From contig NZ_AHKF01000022.1 in NCBI RefSeq assembly GCF_000252125.1, positions 115,894 through 179,893 on the forward strand: a DNA stretch of 64,000 bases, given 5' to 3'. The notes under the pieces are model-generated. The model worked only from the letters and a program-made list of their open reading frames with translations, had not been told where the DNA came from and did not search any database. Shown piece by piece: positions 34,719-42,935 of this stretch (position 1 is its first letter; each line of letters opens with the position of its first letter). The DNA comes from Flavobacterium frigoris PS1. Its GTDB lineage: Bacteria; Bacteroidota; Bacteroidia; Flavobacteriales; Flavobacteriaceae. The position numbers and the translations under genes are program-made.

Positions 34719-35384
34719 ATGATAAAAAAAATATTGAGTTATTTTATTCCCATTAAAATTCACACCGTTAAATCCGCAGTTAGTAAATCGATTGAAGTGA
34801 CTTGGGCAAATGGCGAATTAGTTATAGATTCAGAAAACACAAATTATTCCTACGGTAGTTTGCAGCGAATTTTAAGACTAGGATTAAAAACTGTTGGCTA
34901 TGAAAAAATAGCGGCTATGGAACATATTTTAGTTTTAGGAGTAGCCGGTGGCAGCGTCATAAAAACATTAGTTGATGAAATCAAATTTAAAGGGAAAATA
35001 ACCGGAGTAGAAATCGATCTAAATATAATAAAGATAGCCAATCAATATTTTAACTTGGATCAAGTGGAACAACTTGAAGTTGTAATTGATGATGCCTTTG
35101 AATTTGTTTTAAAAACCAAAGAAAAATACGATTTGATCATTATTGATGTTTTTCAGGACACAACGATGCCTAATTTTTTATATGAAACTTTTTTTACCGA
35201 TCAAATATGTTTCCTATTGCGGAGTAAAGGAGTCGTTCTCTTTAATACTATGCTTTTGAATGAGGAGCACAACAGTAGGAATTCAAAATACATCACTGAA
35301 TTTAATAAAGTTGATTATGCTATTAAATCAATTCCAAGAGTGGAGAGACATAATGAATTGATAGTAATTGAAAAACACCAATAA
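34719..35384 (+). CDS. Spermidine-synthase-like methyltransferase-fold protein
   Basis: 221 residues from MIKKILSYFIP. A Rossmann domain of the spermidine synthase family: HILVLGVAGGSVIKTLVDEI (glycine-rich SAM-binding loop), KITGVEIDLNIIKIANQYF, and YDLIIIDVFQDTTMPNFLYE in the place of the catalytic DxxDP loop. The true spermidine synthase loop (D-S-T/S-D-P-x-G-P) is absent, so polyamine synthesis is doubtful; such small proteins are commonly annotated only by fold. It precedes the potassium channel gene by 64 bases on the same strand. Confidence 0.75.
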   Translation: MIKKILSYFIPIKIHTVKSAVSKSIEVTWANGELVIDSENTNYSYGSLQRILRLGLKTVGYEKIAAMEHILVLGVAGGSVIKTLVDEIKFKGKITGVEIDLNIIKIANQYFNLDQVEQLEVVIDDAFEFVLKTKEKYDLIIIDVFQDTTMPNFLYETFFTDQICFLLRSKGVVLFNTMLLNEEHNSRNSKYITEFNKVDYAIKSIPRVERHNELIVIEKHQ

Positions 35385-35448
35385 ATAGATATTCCTTTTA
35401 TATAAAAGAAAATTAGATGTAAATTAGATTGAACTTTAGCTTAAACAG

Positions 35449-36159
35449 ATGAAAAAAATTATACGTAAGCTTCTATTGGGAAATATCACCAAAGTAGAGA
35501 AACCAAAATTCAATCCTTTTCAAAAGCGAATTCAAAATATAAAATCAATATGGAATAATGACCATCAGGATGACAATGGCATTGAAAAGATTGTGCGTTT
35601 ATTTCTATCCTCTTCCGTATTGTTTTTCCCTGGAATTTACATTAAATATCTGTCTACCAAAAAAGGGCCTGAATACGAGGATTTGGCTTTAGATTTTTAT
35701 GTCCTACTCAAAGTGGCACTGCCTTTACTGATGCTGATTAACCAATGGCAAAACAACCTTTTTATTCTTGCGGTAATGGTTTATGTGATGTTGGAAACTG
35801 TTTTATACATCCCCACTTTAATTTTCGCATCCGATTTATTTTCGAAACCCCGTTCGTATAAAAGATCAATGCTTTTATTGTTTTTTAATTACATCGAAAT
35901 GGTATTTGCTTTTGCAGTTTTGTACAGCTGTGATAATTATTTAAATAAGCCTTTTACGCATTGGTTTGATGCCATTTATTTTAGTGCTACTACTTCATCA
36001 ACAATAGGGTTTGGAGATTTTTATCCCGTTAAACCTTTTGGCAGATTTTTAGTTAGTATGCAAGCTTTATTTGTCTTGCTTTATGTAGTTTTATTTTTAA
36101 ATTTTTTTTCAACCAAAATAAAATCTAAAGGCTATTTTGATCAAGATAATAAGGAATAA
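35449..36159 (+). CDS. Two-pore-loop type potassium channel
   Basis: A 236-residue inner-membrane protein. Hydrophobic helices lie near residues 60-75, 85-120, 140-165 and 195-220; the selectivity filter is T185-I-G-F-G-D190 (TTSSTIGFGDFYPV) between the last two. TIGFGD marks K+ selectivity. There is no C-terminal RCK/TrkA domain, so gating is unlikely to be by NAD or Ca2+ through that module. Terminator at 36196. Confidence 0.9.
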   Translation: MKKIIRKLLLGNITKVEKPKFNPFQKRIQNIKSIWNNDHQDDNGIEKIVRLFLSSSVLFFPGIYIKYLSTKKGPEYEDLALDFYVLLKVALPLLMLINQWQNNLFILAVMVYVMLETVLYIPTLIFASDLFSKPRSYKRSMLLLFFNYIEMVFAFAVLYSCDNYLNKPFTHWFDAIYFSATTSSTIGFGDFYPVKPFGRFLVSMQALFVLLYVVLFLNFFSTKIKSKGYFDQDNKE

Positions 36160-36195
36160 AAAGTCTTTTTTATTCAGATGCGAAACTATATAAAC

Positions 36196-36225
36196 AAAAA
36201 AAGAGAGGACTAATCCTCTCTTTTT
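36196..36225. terminator. Bidirectional terminator between the K+ channel and M16 genes
   Basis: AAAAAGAGAGGA, loop CTAA and TCCTCTCTTTTT form a 12-bp perfect hairpin between two convergent transcription units. Confidence 0.92.
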
Positions 36226-36245
36226 CTGCTATTAACTTTTATTTA

Positions 36246-37646
36246 TTAATTCCTTTTTTTAATATCATCGTCTATTTGCACTTCTGATACTTTACCGTAT
36301 TTTTCAGCTATTTTCTTTATGTCTTCTGATTTACCTACTAACACAAATTGCAGCTTATCCTTAGGGAAATATTTAGCTATTATTTGATTGGCTTTCGCCA
36401 AATCAAGACCATCAACATTTTTTTCGAAATTATCGATAAATGATTTGTCAAAATTATACCAAAACATTTGCGACAACAAACTGGATAATTGTCCAGTTGT
36501 TTCATAACGTGGAGGAAACTGTCCTTTTACATAATTCTTAGCTGAACTCAAAGACTTTTCGTCGAGGCCATTACTATGTAATTTATTAAGAACTTCCAAT
36601 GCCTTATCAATAGCGGCTTCAGTAGTTTTAACAGCAGTAAATGTGCTGATTACAAATGAACCTCCATTCTTTAAAGCATTAAATCTACTGTTAGCACCAT
36701 AGGTTAAACCCGAATTTACTCTTAGTTCATCATTTAACATTGAAGTAAAACGTCCTCCAAAAAGTGTGTTAACAACTTCAATAGCAACATAATCAGGATT
36801 ATTTCTACTAATTCCAGCTGATCCAATATAAAATGTAGTCTCCTTTGCGTCCCCTTTATTTACTAAAAGCACTTTGTTTTCTGTTGGGACTTTAATTGAA
36901 TTTGATGCAGGGTTTTCTTTTTCAACAACTGATTTTTCCCAACCAGAAAACAATTTGCTTAATGCTACTTTCATATCACTGCTAACAAAATCTCCTACAA
37001 CAGTGATTGCAGCACCATTAGGCTTATAGTTTGTTTTATAGAAATCTTTTAAATCATTTACAGTCAATTTTCCAACGGTAGCCTTATTACCATTAATCAC
37101 ATTTCCATAGGCATGATTCCCATACAAAAGAGTATCAAAATAAGGTCCTATAACTGATCTTGGGCTTTCTTTTTGTTGCTCTAACTGAACTAAAAGGCGA
37201 CTTTTTTCTTTCTCAAACTCTGCTGCATCAAAAGCTGGATTAAGTAATAACTCCTTGATAATTACCAGTACTTTATCCCTATCCTTAGCGGCAAATTTAG
37301 ACGAAAGACCAGAGAATTCCTTAGATGCGTAAGTATCAACATTAGCCCCTATGAAATCTAACTCTTCGTCGATCTTTTCTTTTGTGAAATTTTTAGTTCC
37401 ATGTTTAAGTGCGGTAGCCGTAAGTGATGCTACACCTGACCTATCATAGTCATAAATTGCTCCTGCAGGCAATATAGCCGAAACACTAATTACAGGCACG
37501 TCATGTTGTTCCATCAAATAGATAGTCAGACCGTTGGCTAATTTAAAGCTACTGTAATCAGGTAATTTAAAGCTTTGGGCCGAAACGGTAATACTAGTTA
37601 TCAGCAGTAGGCTGAATATCATTATTTTGTGCTTGATTCCTTCCAT
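36246..37646 (-). CDS. M16 family peptidase, inactive (non-zinc) partner
   Basis: 466 residues with a signal peptide (MIFSLLLITSITVSAQS). It has the M16 fold (LANGLTIYLMEQHDVPVISV, TATALKHGTKNFTKEKIDEE) but the HxxEH zinc motif is not present in that segment, so it should be the non-catalytic half of a heterodimer. The partner gene starts four bases upstream and carries HFFEH. Paired M16 subunits act as periplasmic oligopeptidases in Bacteroidota. The four-base gap indicates translational coupling. Confidence 0.88.
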   Translation of the reverse strand: MEGIKHKIMIFSLLLITSITVSAQSFKLPDYSSFKLANGLTIYLMEQHDVPVISVSAILPAGAIYDYDRSGVASLTATALKHGTKNFTKEKIDEELDFIGANVDTYASKEFSGLSSKFAAKDRDKVLVIIKELLLNPAFDAAEFEKEKSRLLVQLEQQKESPRSVIGPYFDTLLYGNHAYGNVINGNKATVGKLTVNDLKDFYKTNYKPNGAAITVVGDFVSSDMKVALSKLFSGWEKSVVEKENPASNSIKVPTENKVLLVNKGDAKETTFYIGSAGISRNNPDYVAIEVVNTLFGGRFTSMLNDELRVNSGLTYGANSRFNALKNGGSFVISTFTAVKTTEAAIDKALEVLNKLHSNGLDEKSLSSAKNYVKGQFPPRYETTGQLSSLLSQMFWYNFDKSFIDNFEKNVDGLDLAKANQIIAKYFPKDKLQFVLVGKSEDIKKIAEKYGKVSEVQIDDDIKKRN

Positions 37647-37650
37647 AATT

Positions 37651-38964
37651 TTATTCTTCTACATTTGTTTTTAAAATACCTACCGTTCTATTACTTTTCG
37701 TAAAATACTTATTGGCAACTTTCTGCACCTCCGCCGTTGTGATTTTATTGTAATTAGCCGGAGCATTGAACATTTTTCGATAGTCACCAAAAAACACTTC
37801 GTAAGTACCTATATTATTTGATTTTCCATTTATGGTTTCTACTTGGTCATAAAACTCCATTAATTTCTGGTTTTTTATCTTCTGAAGCTCCTTTTCACTG
37901 ATTCCATCTTTTTTGATTTTTTCAAGCTCCGCATAAACTGCTTGCTCTAAATCTGATTCCTTTACGTCTTTATTAGCAACAGCATATACATTGAAAAGAC
38001 TAGGATCAAAACTGTCTCCAAAATCAGTAAATACCTGCGTGGCTAATTGTTTTTGATCTACTAATGATGCGTACAAACGTGATGAATTACCACTAGAAAG
38101 AACAGAACTAAGAATATTCAAAGCATAGTAATCTTCGCTTTTTGACTCAGGTGTGTGGTAGCCAATCATAAGGTAAGGAGTTGCTACTTCTTTTTTAACT
38201 GTAATTCTTCGTTCACCAGTTTGAGCAGGTTCAACAATGTGAACTTGAGGTGGTGCAATTTGAGCCGGAATTGGTTCAAGATACTTCTTCGCAAACTCTT
38301 TGACTTTCTCCATTTTTATTGCGCCAGATACCACAACGACGCAGTTGTTAGGTGCATAATATGTTTTAAAATAGCGTTCTAAATCTTGCTGTGTCCAGTT
38401 TTTCATGTCATCCTCATAACCGATAACGGGCCAATGATAAGGGTGTTCTTGGAATGCTGTTGCTTGCACAGATTGAGATAGAAGTCTCCAAGGAGAGTTT
38501 TCAAGACCTGTACGACGCTCGCTTAACACAACGCCTCTTTCACTTTCTACCATCGTAGAGTCGATGCTTAAACTAGAAATCCTATCGCCTTCAAGATCAA
38601 ATATAACTTCTGTAGCTGATGCCGGAAACCAATTAGTATAAACTGTCACATTTTCAGTGGTATAGGCATTATTTGCCCCTCCATTAAATTCCATCGTGCG
38701 ATCAAAGAGTTTTGGACCGTATTTTTTCGCACCATTAAACATCATGTGTTCAAAAAAATGGGACAGACCTGTAATGCCCTGATACTCATTTCGACTTCCC
38801 ACCTTGTAGAACAAATACATATTGGCATTTGGGATAGAAAAGTCTTCCACTACAAGAAACTTCATTCCATTTGTCAAGGTAAACGTTTTTACATCATCTG
38901 CTTTCATTTGTGCTTGTCCTATTAAGGGTAGCAAAAGAAAAAGATGGAACATTATTTTTTTCAT
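37651..38964 (-). CDS. M16 family zinc peptidase, catalytic subunit
   Basis: 437 residues with a signal peptide (MFHLFLLLPLIGQAQ). The inverted zinc motif HFFEH (GLSHFFEHMMFNG) near residue 68 and the downstream Glu region (TTENVTVYTNWFP ... LEGDRIS) identify an active M16 metallopeptidase. It pairs with the non-zinc subunit encoded next. The start codon lies inside an 8-bp inverted repeat (38963-38987), which could affect initiation. Confidence 0.92.
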   Translation of the reverse strand: MKKIMFHLFLLLPLIGQAQMKADDVKTFTLTNGMKFLVVEDFSIPNANMYLFYKVGSRNEYQGITGLSHFFEHMMFNGAKKYGPKLFDRTMEFNGGANNAYTTENVTVYTNWFPASATEVIFDLEGDRISSLSIDSTMVESERGVVLSERRTGLENSPWRLLSQSVQATAFQEHPYHWPVIGYEDDMKNWTQQDLERYFKTYYAPNNCVVVVSGAIKMEKVKEFAKKYLEPIPAQIAPPQVHIVEPAQTGERRITVKKEVATPYLMIGYHTPESKSEDYYALNILSSVLSSGNSSRLYASLVDQKQLATQVFTDFGDSFDPSLFNVYAVANKDVKESDLEQAVYAELEKIKKDGISEKELQKIKNQKLMEFYDQVETINGKSNNIGTYEVFFGDYRKMFNAPANYNKITTAEVQKVANKYFTKSNRTVGILKTNVEE

Positions 38965-38987
38965 CGGTAAATAAATTAGTTACCGAT
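38963..38987 (-). promoter_or_regulatory. Inverted repeat over the M16 start codon
   Basis: ATCGGTAA and TTACCGAT are perfect 8-bp arms around a 9-base loop; the left arm includes two bases of the start codon of the catalytic M16 gene. It may be an operator or an mRNA hairpin limiting initiation. Confidence 0.4.
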
Positions 38988-39103
38988 AAAACTAATAAAT
39001 TTAATTGAGTATTTTAAAATTCACAAGATTAAACTTACTTAAGAAGTGTATTTATAGCATTTTTCTGGTCATTGAAGTAATCAATAAAAAAATGAAAGCA
39101 GTC

Positions 39104-39530
39104 TTAAAGCATTCCTCTTGCTTTTCTCCAGTCTTCAAGCGTATCGATGCCACTTCTGACATGAGTAGTTTCAATCATTTTGTTTCGTCTTCCAAATTCT
39201 AGGTAACGTAATTGCTCCAATTTTTCGGATGCCTCCAATGATTTCATTGGTAAACTGTATAAGTCAGATAAAGCCTGTTTGCGAAAAGCATATATCCCGA
39301 TGTGTTGCATTTAGCGAACTCCTGCATTTTTTATCTTGGATATGGGATTACTACAAGAGAAAAATACAATGCGACTATCTTGATACAAAAACATTATCAA
39401 ACAACTTAGTCCTCTTTGCCGCTTCATTGCTACATAACACTAGTGTTTCCACTACTAAATCTTGCATCAATTTTGCGAAAAATCGTGACGATACTTAACG
39501 GGTGGGAATGATTGCAAGTATGTTTTTTTA
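39104..39530 (-). pseudogene. Decayed second copy of kdsB
   Basis: The C-terminal third is still readable: [20 protein letters not shown], and then [20 protein letters not shown], matches the intact KdsB at 47046 almost exactly. The middle (39310-39450) aligns at base level but with frameshifts and a loss of roughly 300 bases. The 5' end is recognisable in TTGCATCAATTTTGCGAAAA and ACGGGTGGGAATGATTGC, matching the complement of the start of the intact gene. It is on the same strand as the intact copy and cannot make an enzyme. It marks the left edge of the accessory block. Confidence 0.85.
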
Positions 39531-40436
39531 ATACCATAACACTATGCTTAAAGCTTAAATTATTTTCTAATCAATTATCTTCCAACACAGCTATTACGAA
39601 TTCATGAAAAAACTGTCATCAATTTGATCCTTTGATTTATGAGTTGAGGCCTATCTATTAGCAAGCTCTTTTTTTATAACAAGTGAAATAGGTGTACCAA
39701 TATATTATAGTTAAAAATTATTTTTAAATTAATAACTAATTACTTTCAGCTAAATTGATTTAAACTGTCGCTTTTATTTACTTCTTCAAATGGTCAATCA
39801 ATTAATGGAATTTTTCTTTGCTCTAAATAATAAATTTTTCCATTATCTTATTTCAACTCCGGAATACGAATAAAAAACAGCTGCTTTTGTTAAATGTCAA
39901 AATAAAATTTAACTCTCTTGTAGTTAATTTTTAATATTTTGTCAAAGCCTTAAAAGTAAGAATACAATTCAAACTTTAATTGTTTTTTTATTATTGGCTG
40001 CACCTTTCGCTTTTTTTATGATTTCCAACTTGTCCGTTGCTACTTTTTATTATATATGAACTGACCAAATATCTTTTGATGTGAAACAGCTAGTTGATTT
40101 ACGCAGGAATTAAGTAGTCAGTTTGACCGTTTTACTACCCAACATTTAAAAATTAAATTTCCTAACTAATCATCTAAAAATACTATTGAATCTAACTTAA
40201 GCCAAATTTTAAGCTAAATTTCTCTCTTAAAATTATGAAAAGAGTACATTTACAAACTGTTTTTGTTCTTACTTTTTTTTACACTCTGGTTTCTTATTAC
40301 GAGTCTATTAAAAAAATAGGTGTACTGAATTTAATAAAATATGGTGACGAGTATTATTGAACATTAAATTACAATGAACTTGATGCATTAGAGTTGCTAA
40401 TTTTAGCACGCTTAGCAGTTATATAAAAAATATCCT
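39531..40436. other. 906-base AT-rich region with little coding potential
   Basis: Between the kdsB remnant and the AraC gene the sequence has frequent stops in all frames. The only organised frame is the 41-codon one at 40235. I see no tRNA, repeat or mobile-element end. It is probably decayed sequence at the left border of the block plus the promoter region of the AraC gene. Confidence 0.5.
40235..40360 (+). CDS. Possible 41-residue membrane miniprotein
   Basis: The frame reads MKRVHLQTVFVLTFFYTLVS then YYESIKKIGVLNLIKYGDEYY. A basic N-terminus and one hydrophobic segment (residues 8-22) look like a signal anchor. It lies 77 bases before the AraC gene. With no homologs known to me, a chance frame is quite possible. 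Confidence 0.3.
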   Translation: MKRVHLQTVFVLTFFYTLVSYYESIKKIGVLNLIKYGDEYY

Positions 40437-41324
40437 ATGTACTTAAAAAGGTTTGAAATTAAGAAAAATATAAAAAAAGAGAATGATAAAAATTTGTCCT
40501 TTCGTGCTTTTGATCTTGGTACGGAAAGCATTGAAGATTATTTGAAACCACATAAAAAGGATCATTTTTGTATTATTATAGTGGAGTCTGGAAATATTAA
40601 AGTACATATCGAAGACAAAGCATATGTATTGAAATCAGGAAAAATATCTATTATATTTCCTGATCAAATCCACTTTTTGTCACATATGACTACTGATTTG
40701 TCTGGTAAAATTATTTTATTTGAAGAAGTATTATTTTGCTCTGATATATTGAAAAATGAACTTAGTCCTTACAATGTTAACCTATCAGTCCACCTTAATT
40801 GCACCGCCCTTTCTAGTGTTGAATTTGAGAAGGTGCTCCCTATTATTAACAATATACAGGATATTTACAACGCCCCGAGTCTTGTTAAAAAAGAACAGGC
40901 TCGTTTTTACATCAAAATTTTCCTTTTAGGACTCATAGAGTCTATACACGGCCAACATCCTGTTTTACATCCAGAGACTCAAGGTCCGGACCAAAGCAAT
41001 TATATTGCCTTTAAAAAACTTTTGAACCATCAATATAAAACCGAGCGTACTGTACAATACTATGCTTTAAAATTGGCTATCAGTACTAAAAAGCTCAATG
41101 CACTAAATAAAAAATATTCTGGAGAAACTGCAATAAATGCTATCCATAATCGAATCCTTACAGAAATTAAACGACAACTATTATTTTCTGATCTCTCTCA
41201 CAAAGAAATCGCATTTGACCTTGGGTTCAGTTCCCCATCTGCACTTAATAAATTTGTAAAAGCAAAACTAAAGGAAACACCAACGGACCTTCAGAACGGC
41301 CTGGCGCAAATTTATACCGCATAG
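40437..41324 (+). CDS. AraC family regulator of the hexulose-phosphate genes
   Basis: 295 residues. The N-terminal part is a cupin-type sensor (HFCIIIVESGNIKVHIEDKA, then IIFPDQIHFLSHM), and the C-terminal ~90 residues are the AraC helix-turn-helix domain (VQYYALKLAISTKKLNALNK ... LSHKEIAFDLGFSSPSALNK). It is codirectional with and directly upstream of the formaldehyde-fixing genes and the only regulator in the block, so it is the natural candidate for their control. Whether it senses formaldehyde, a sugar phosphate or another signal cannot be told. Confidence 0.88.
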   Translation: MYLKRFEIKKNIKKENDKNLSFRAFDLGTESIEDYLKPHKKDHFCIIIVESGNIKVHIEDKAYVLKSGKISIIFPDQIHFLSHMTTDLSGKIILFEEVLFCSDILKNELSPYNVNLSVHLNCTALSSVEFEKVLPIINNIQDIYNAPSLVKKEQARFYIKIFLLGLIESIHGQHPVLHPETQGPDQSNYIAFKKLLNHQYKTERTVQYYALKLAISTKKLNALNKKYSGETAINAIHNRILTEIKRQLLFSDLSHKEIAFDLGFSSPSALNKFVKAKLKETPTDLQNGLAQIYTA

Positions 41325-41360
41325 TCTTGTATATATAACACCCCTCCTTCCCTTCTGATC

Positions 41361-41416
41361 TATCTTTGCCTCAGTAATTAATACTATTCAAAATAGAGGT
41401 TAATTACTGAGGCAAA
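41361..41416 (+). promoter_or_regulatory. Promoter-associated long hairpin ahead of hxlB
   Basis: TATCTTTG (41361-41368) fits the -7 consensus and runs into TTTGCCTCAGTAATTAA (41365-41381), which is perfectly complementary to TTAATTACTGAGGCAAA (41400-41416). Between them CTATT-CAA-AATAG forms an inner stem, so the RNA would fold into one long, nearly continuous hairpin. It is followed by A, not T, and is therefore not a typical terminator on the plus strand. On the minus strand the T run is short. Confidence 0.55.
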
Positions 41417-41606
41417 AAATCGATTACAGCTTTATTATTCCATTTAATTTTGAATAGAAAAAATTAAATTTATAAAGGCATCTTGTAATTTCAATCAGGC
41501 AATACCTCAGACACTCAAAAAAAAATCGATCAAAATTACCCAATTTCATTGGTGTACTAATTTGAATGATAGGGTGCGCGCATCGCTTATTTAAAAATAA
41601 AACAAA
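41417..41606 (+). promoter_or_regulatory. Remaining leader of hxlB with repeated motifs
   Basis: ATTTTGAATAG (41447-41457) is the exact reverse complement of CTATTCAAAAT inside the upstream hairpin (41384-41394), giving an alternative pairing. AAAATCGAT occurs twice (41415-41423 and near 41523-41531) and CCTCAG is repeated. The segment is noncoding. Competing pairings are possible, but no known riboswitch class was recognised. Confidence 0.4.
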
Positions 41607-42173
41607 ATGAATACTAATACTTTGACAAACAAAAATCTACATGTTATTTTAGAGGAAAACCTAAAATTAGCAAATGAGATTAATCCTCAAGAGATAAAGG
41701 TTTTGGTTAACGAAATTAAAGCAGCCAAACGAATTTTTGTAATGGCAGCAGGGAGAAGCGGACTTGCATTAAAAATGGCAGCCATGAGGTTTATGCATTT
41801 AGGCTATACGGTATTCATAGTAGGAGAAACAAATACACCTGCCATTCTTGAAGGAGATTTGTTACTGCTGGCATCAGGATCCGGCACTACTTCTTCAGTA
41901 CTCTCATCAGCGGTGAAAGCAAAGAAACAAAAAGCCACAGTTATTGCGCTGACTGCCGATGCAGAAAGCAAATTAGCAGAAGTGGCAGACCACATCATAT
42001 TCATAAAAGCGGCAACAAAAACAGACTTTGGAGTTTCGGTCTCCAAGCAGTATGCAGGCAGCCTTTTTGAACAGTTTACATTATTTATCCTAGAAGGCGT
42101 CTTTATGTCGCTTTGGCAAGAATCAGAATTGACCAAAGAAGATTTATGGCCCAAACACGCCAACCTGGAATAA
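41607..42173 (+). CDS. hxlB: 6-phospho-3-hexuloisomerase
   Basis: A 188-residue SIS-domain isomerase turning hexulose-6-phosphate into fructose-6-phosphate, the second step of ribulose-monophosphate formaldehyde fixation. Seen: VMAAGRSGLALKMAAMRFMH (sugar-phosphate loop), GETNTPAILEGDLLLLASGS, and the C-terminal QYAGSLFEQFTLFILEGVFM that is typical of PHI rather than other SIS proteins. Length matches PHI. It precedes the synthase gene by 43 bases, the reverse of the hxlA-hxlB order known in Bacillus. Confidence 0.93.
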   Translation: MNTNTLTNKNLHVILEENLKLANEINPQEIKVLVNEIKAAKRIFVMAAGRSGLALKMAAMRFMHLGYTVFIVGETNTPAILEGDLLLLASGSGTTSSVLSSAVKAKKQKATVIALTADAESKLAEVADHIIFIKAATKTDFGVSVSKQYAGSLFEQFTLFILEGVFMSLWQESELTKEDLWPKHANLE

Positions 42174-42216
42174 CGATTTTTTTTTTATATTATTAATTTT
42201 TTTAAACATTTTAGAC

Positions 42217-42858
42217 ATGACAAAATTACAAGTCGCAATTGATTTACTTACTACAGAAGCAGCATTAGAACTAGCACATAAAGTAGCACCTTACGTAGAT
42301 ATTATAGAATTAGGTACTCCGCTTATTAAATCGGAAGGACTTAGTGTGGTAACAGCAATGAAAACAGCTTTCCCTGACAAATTAATTTTTGCAGACATGA
42401 AAATTGCTGATACCGGTTTCCTAGAAGCAGAGATTGCATTCAAAGCTGGAGCAGATCTAGTAACCGTTATGGGTGCTGTAGATGATGCAACTGTAAAAGG
42501 CGCGGTAGAAGCTGCAGCAAAATATGGTAGAAAAGTAGTAGTTGATACTATTGGAGTTAAAGACAGAGTACAAAGAGCTAAAGAAGTAACTGCTTTTGGA
42601 GTTGCTTTTGTAGAATTACATGCTGGTCTTGACGAACAAACATTAGCAGGATATTCTGTACAAACACTTATTAGTGAAGGTAGACTAGCAAAAGTTCCCT
42701 TCTCTGTAGCAGGTGGTGTAAACATTAGTACAATTAAGGATGTTGTAGCTGCTGGTGCAGATGTAGCTGTTGCGGGCGGTGCCATTTACGGTGCTGAAGA
42801 TCCTGCTGCTGCTGCAAAGGCATTAAAAGAAGCTATAAATAGTGTTGTTGTAGCCTAA
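42217..42858 (+). CDS. hxlA: 3-hexulose-6-phosphate synthase
   Basis: A 213-residue (beta/alpha)8 enzyme condensing formaldehyde with ribulose-5-phosphate. It belongs to the orotidine-5-phosphate decarboxylase/KGPDC suprafamily. The Asp-x-Lys-x-x-Asp active-site motif is D60-M-K62-I-A-D65 (FADMKIADTGFLEAEIAFKA), with AGADLVTVMGAVDD following and the phosphate loop VAGGVNISTIKDVV and VAVAGGAIYG near the end. The hexuloisomerase next door rules in HPS over ketogulonate-6-phosphate decarboxylase. The gene is GCA/GCT-rich and regular in codon use, as expected of a highly expressed enzyme. A strong terminator follows. Confidence 0.94.
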   Translation: MTKLQVAIDLLTTEAALELAHKVAPYVDIIELGTPLIKSEGLSVVTAMKTAFPDKLIFADMKIADTGFLEAEIAFKAGADLVTVMGAVDDATVKGAVEAAAKYGRKVVVDTIGVKDRVQRAKEVTAFGVAFVELHAGLDEQTLAGYSVQTLISEGRLAKVPFSVAGGVNISTIKDVVAAGADVAVAGGAIYGAEDPAAAAKALKEAINSVVVA

Positions 42859-42873
42859 TAATTGATTAATTTT

Positions 42874-42910
42874 GGCTGGACTTTATTTATAGAGTCCAGC
42901 CTTTTTTTTT
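42874..42910 (+). terminator. Terminator after the hexulose-phosphate synthase gene
   Basis: GGCTGGACT, 10-base loop and AGTCCAGCC followed by T9. It separates the hxlBA pair from the gnd-zwf-pgl genes, which must rely on readthrough or a promoter in the 26 bases that follow. Confidence 0.93.
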
Positions 42911-42935
42911 CTAATAATAAATTTACATACTAATT

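Noticed and set aside
34719..35384. Genuine spermidine synthase
   Set aside because: The catalytic Asp-rich loop typical of the enzyme is missing; only the SAM-binding fold is shared.
39229..39498. Plus-strand frame over the kdsB remnant
   Set aside because: The sequence matches the complement of kdsB at base level; the frame is accidental. The same applies to plus-strand frames over the intact kdsB at 47171-47673.
42291..42785. Long minus-strand frame opposite the hexulose-phosphate synthase gene
   Set aside because: The composition is Ala/Ser/Thr-rich with no motif, and the plus-strand gene is unmistakable; it is a mirror of a GCA/GCT-rich gene.
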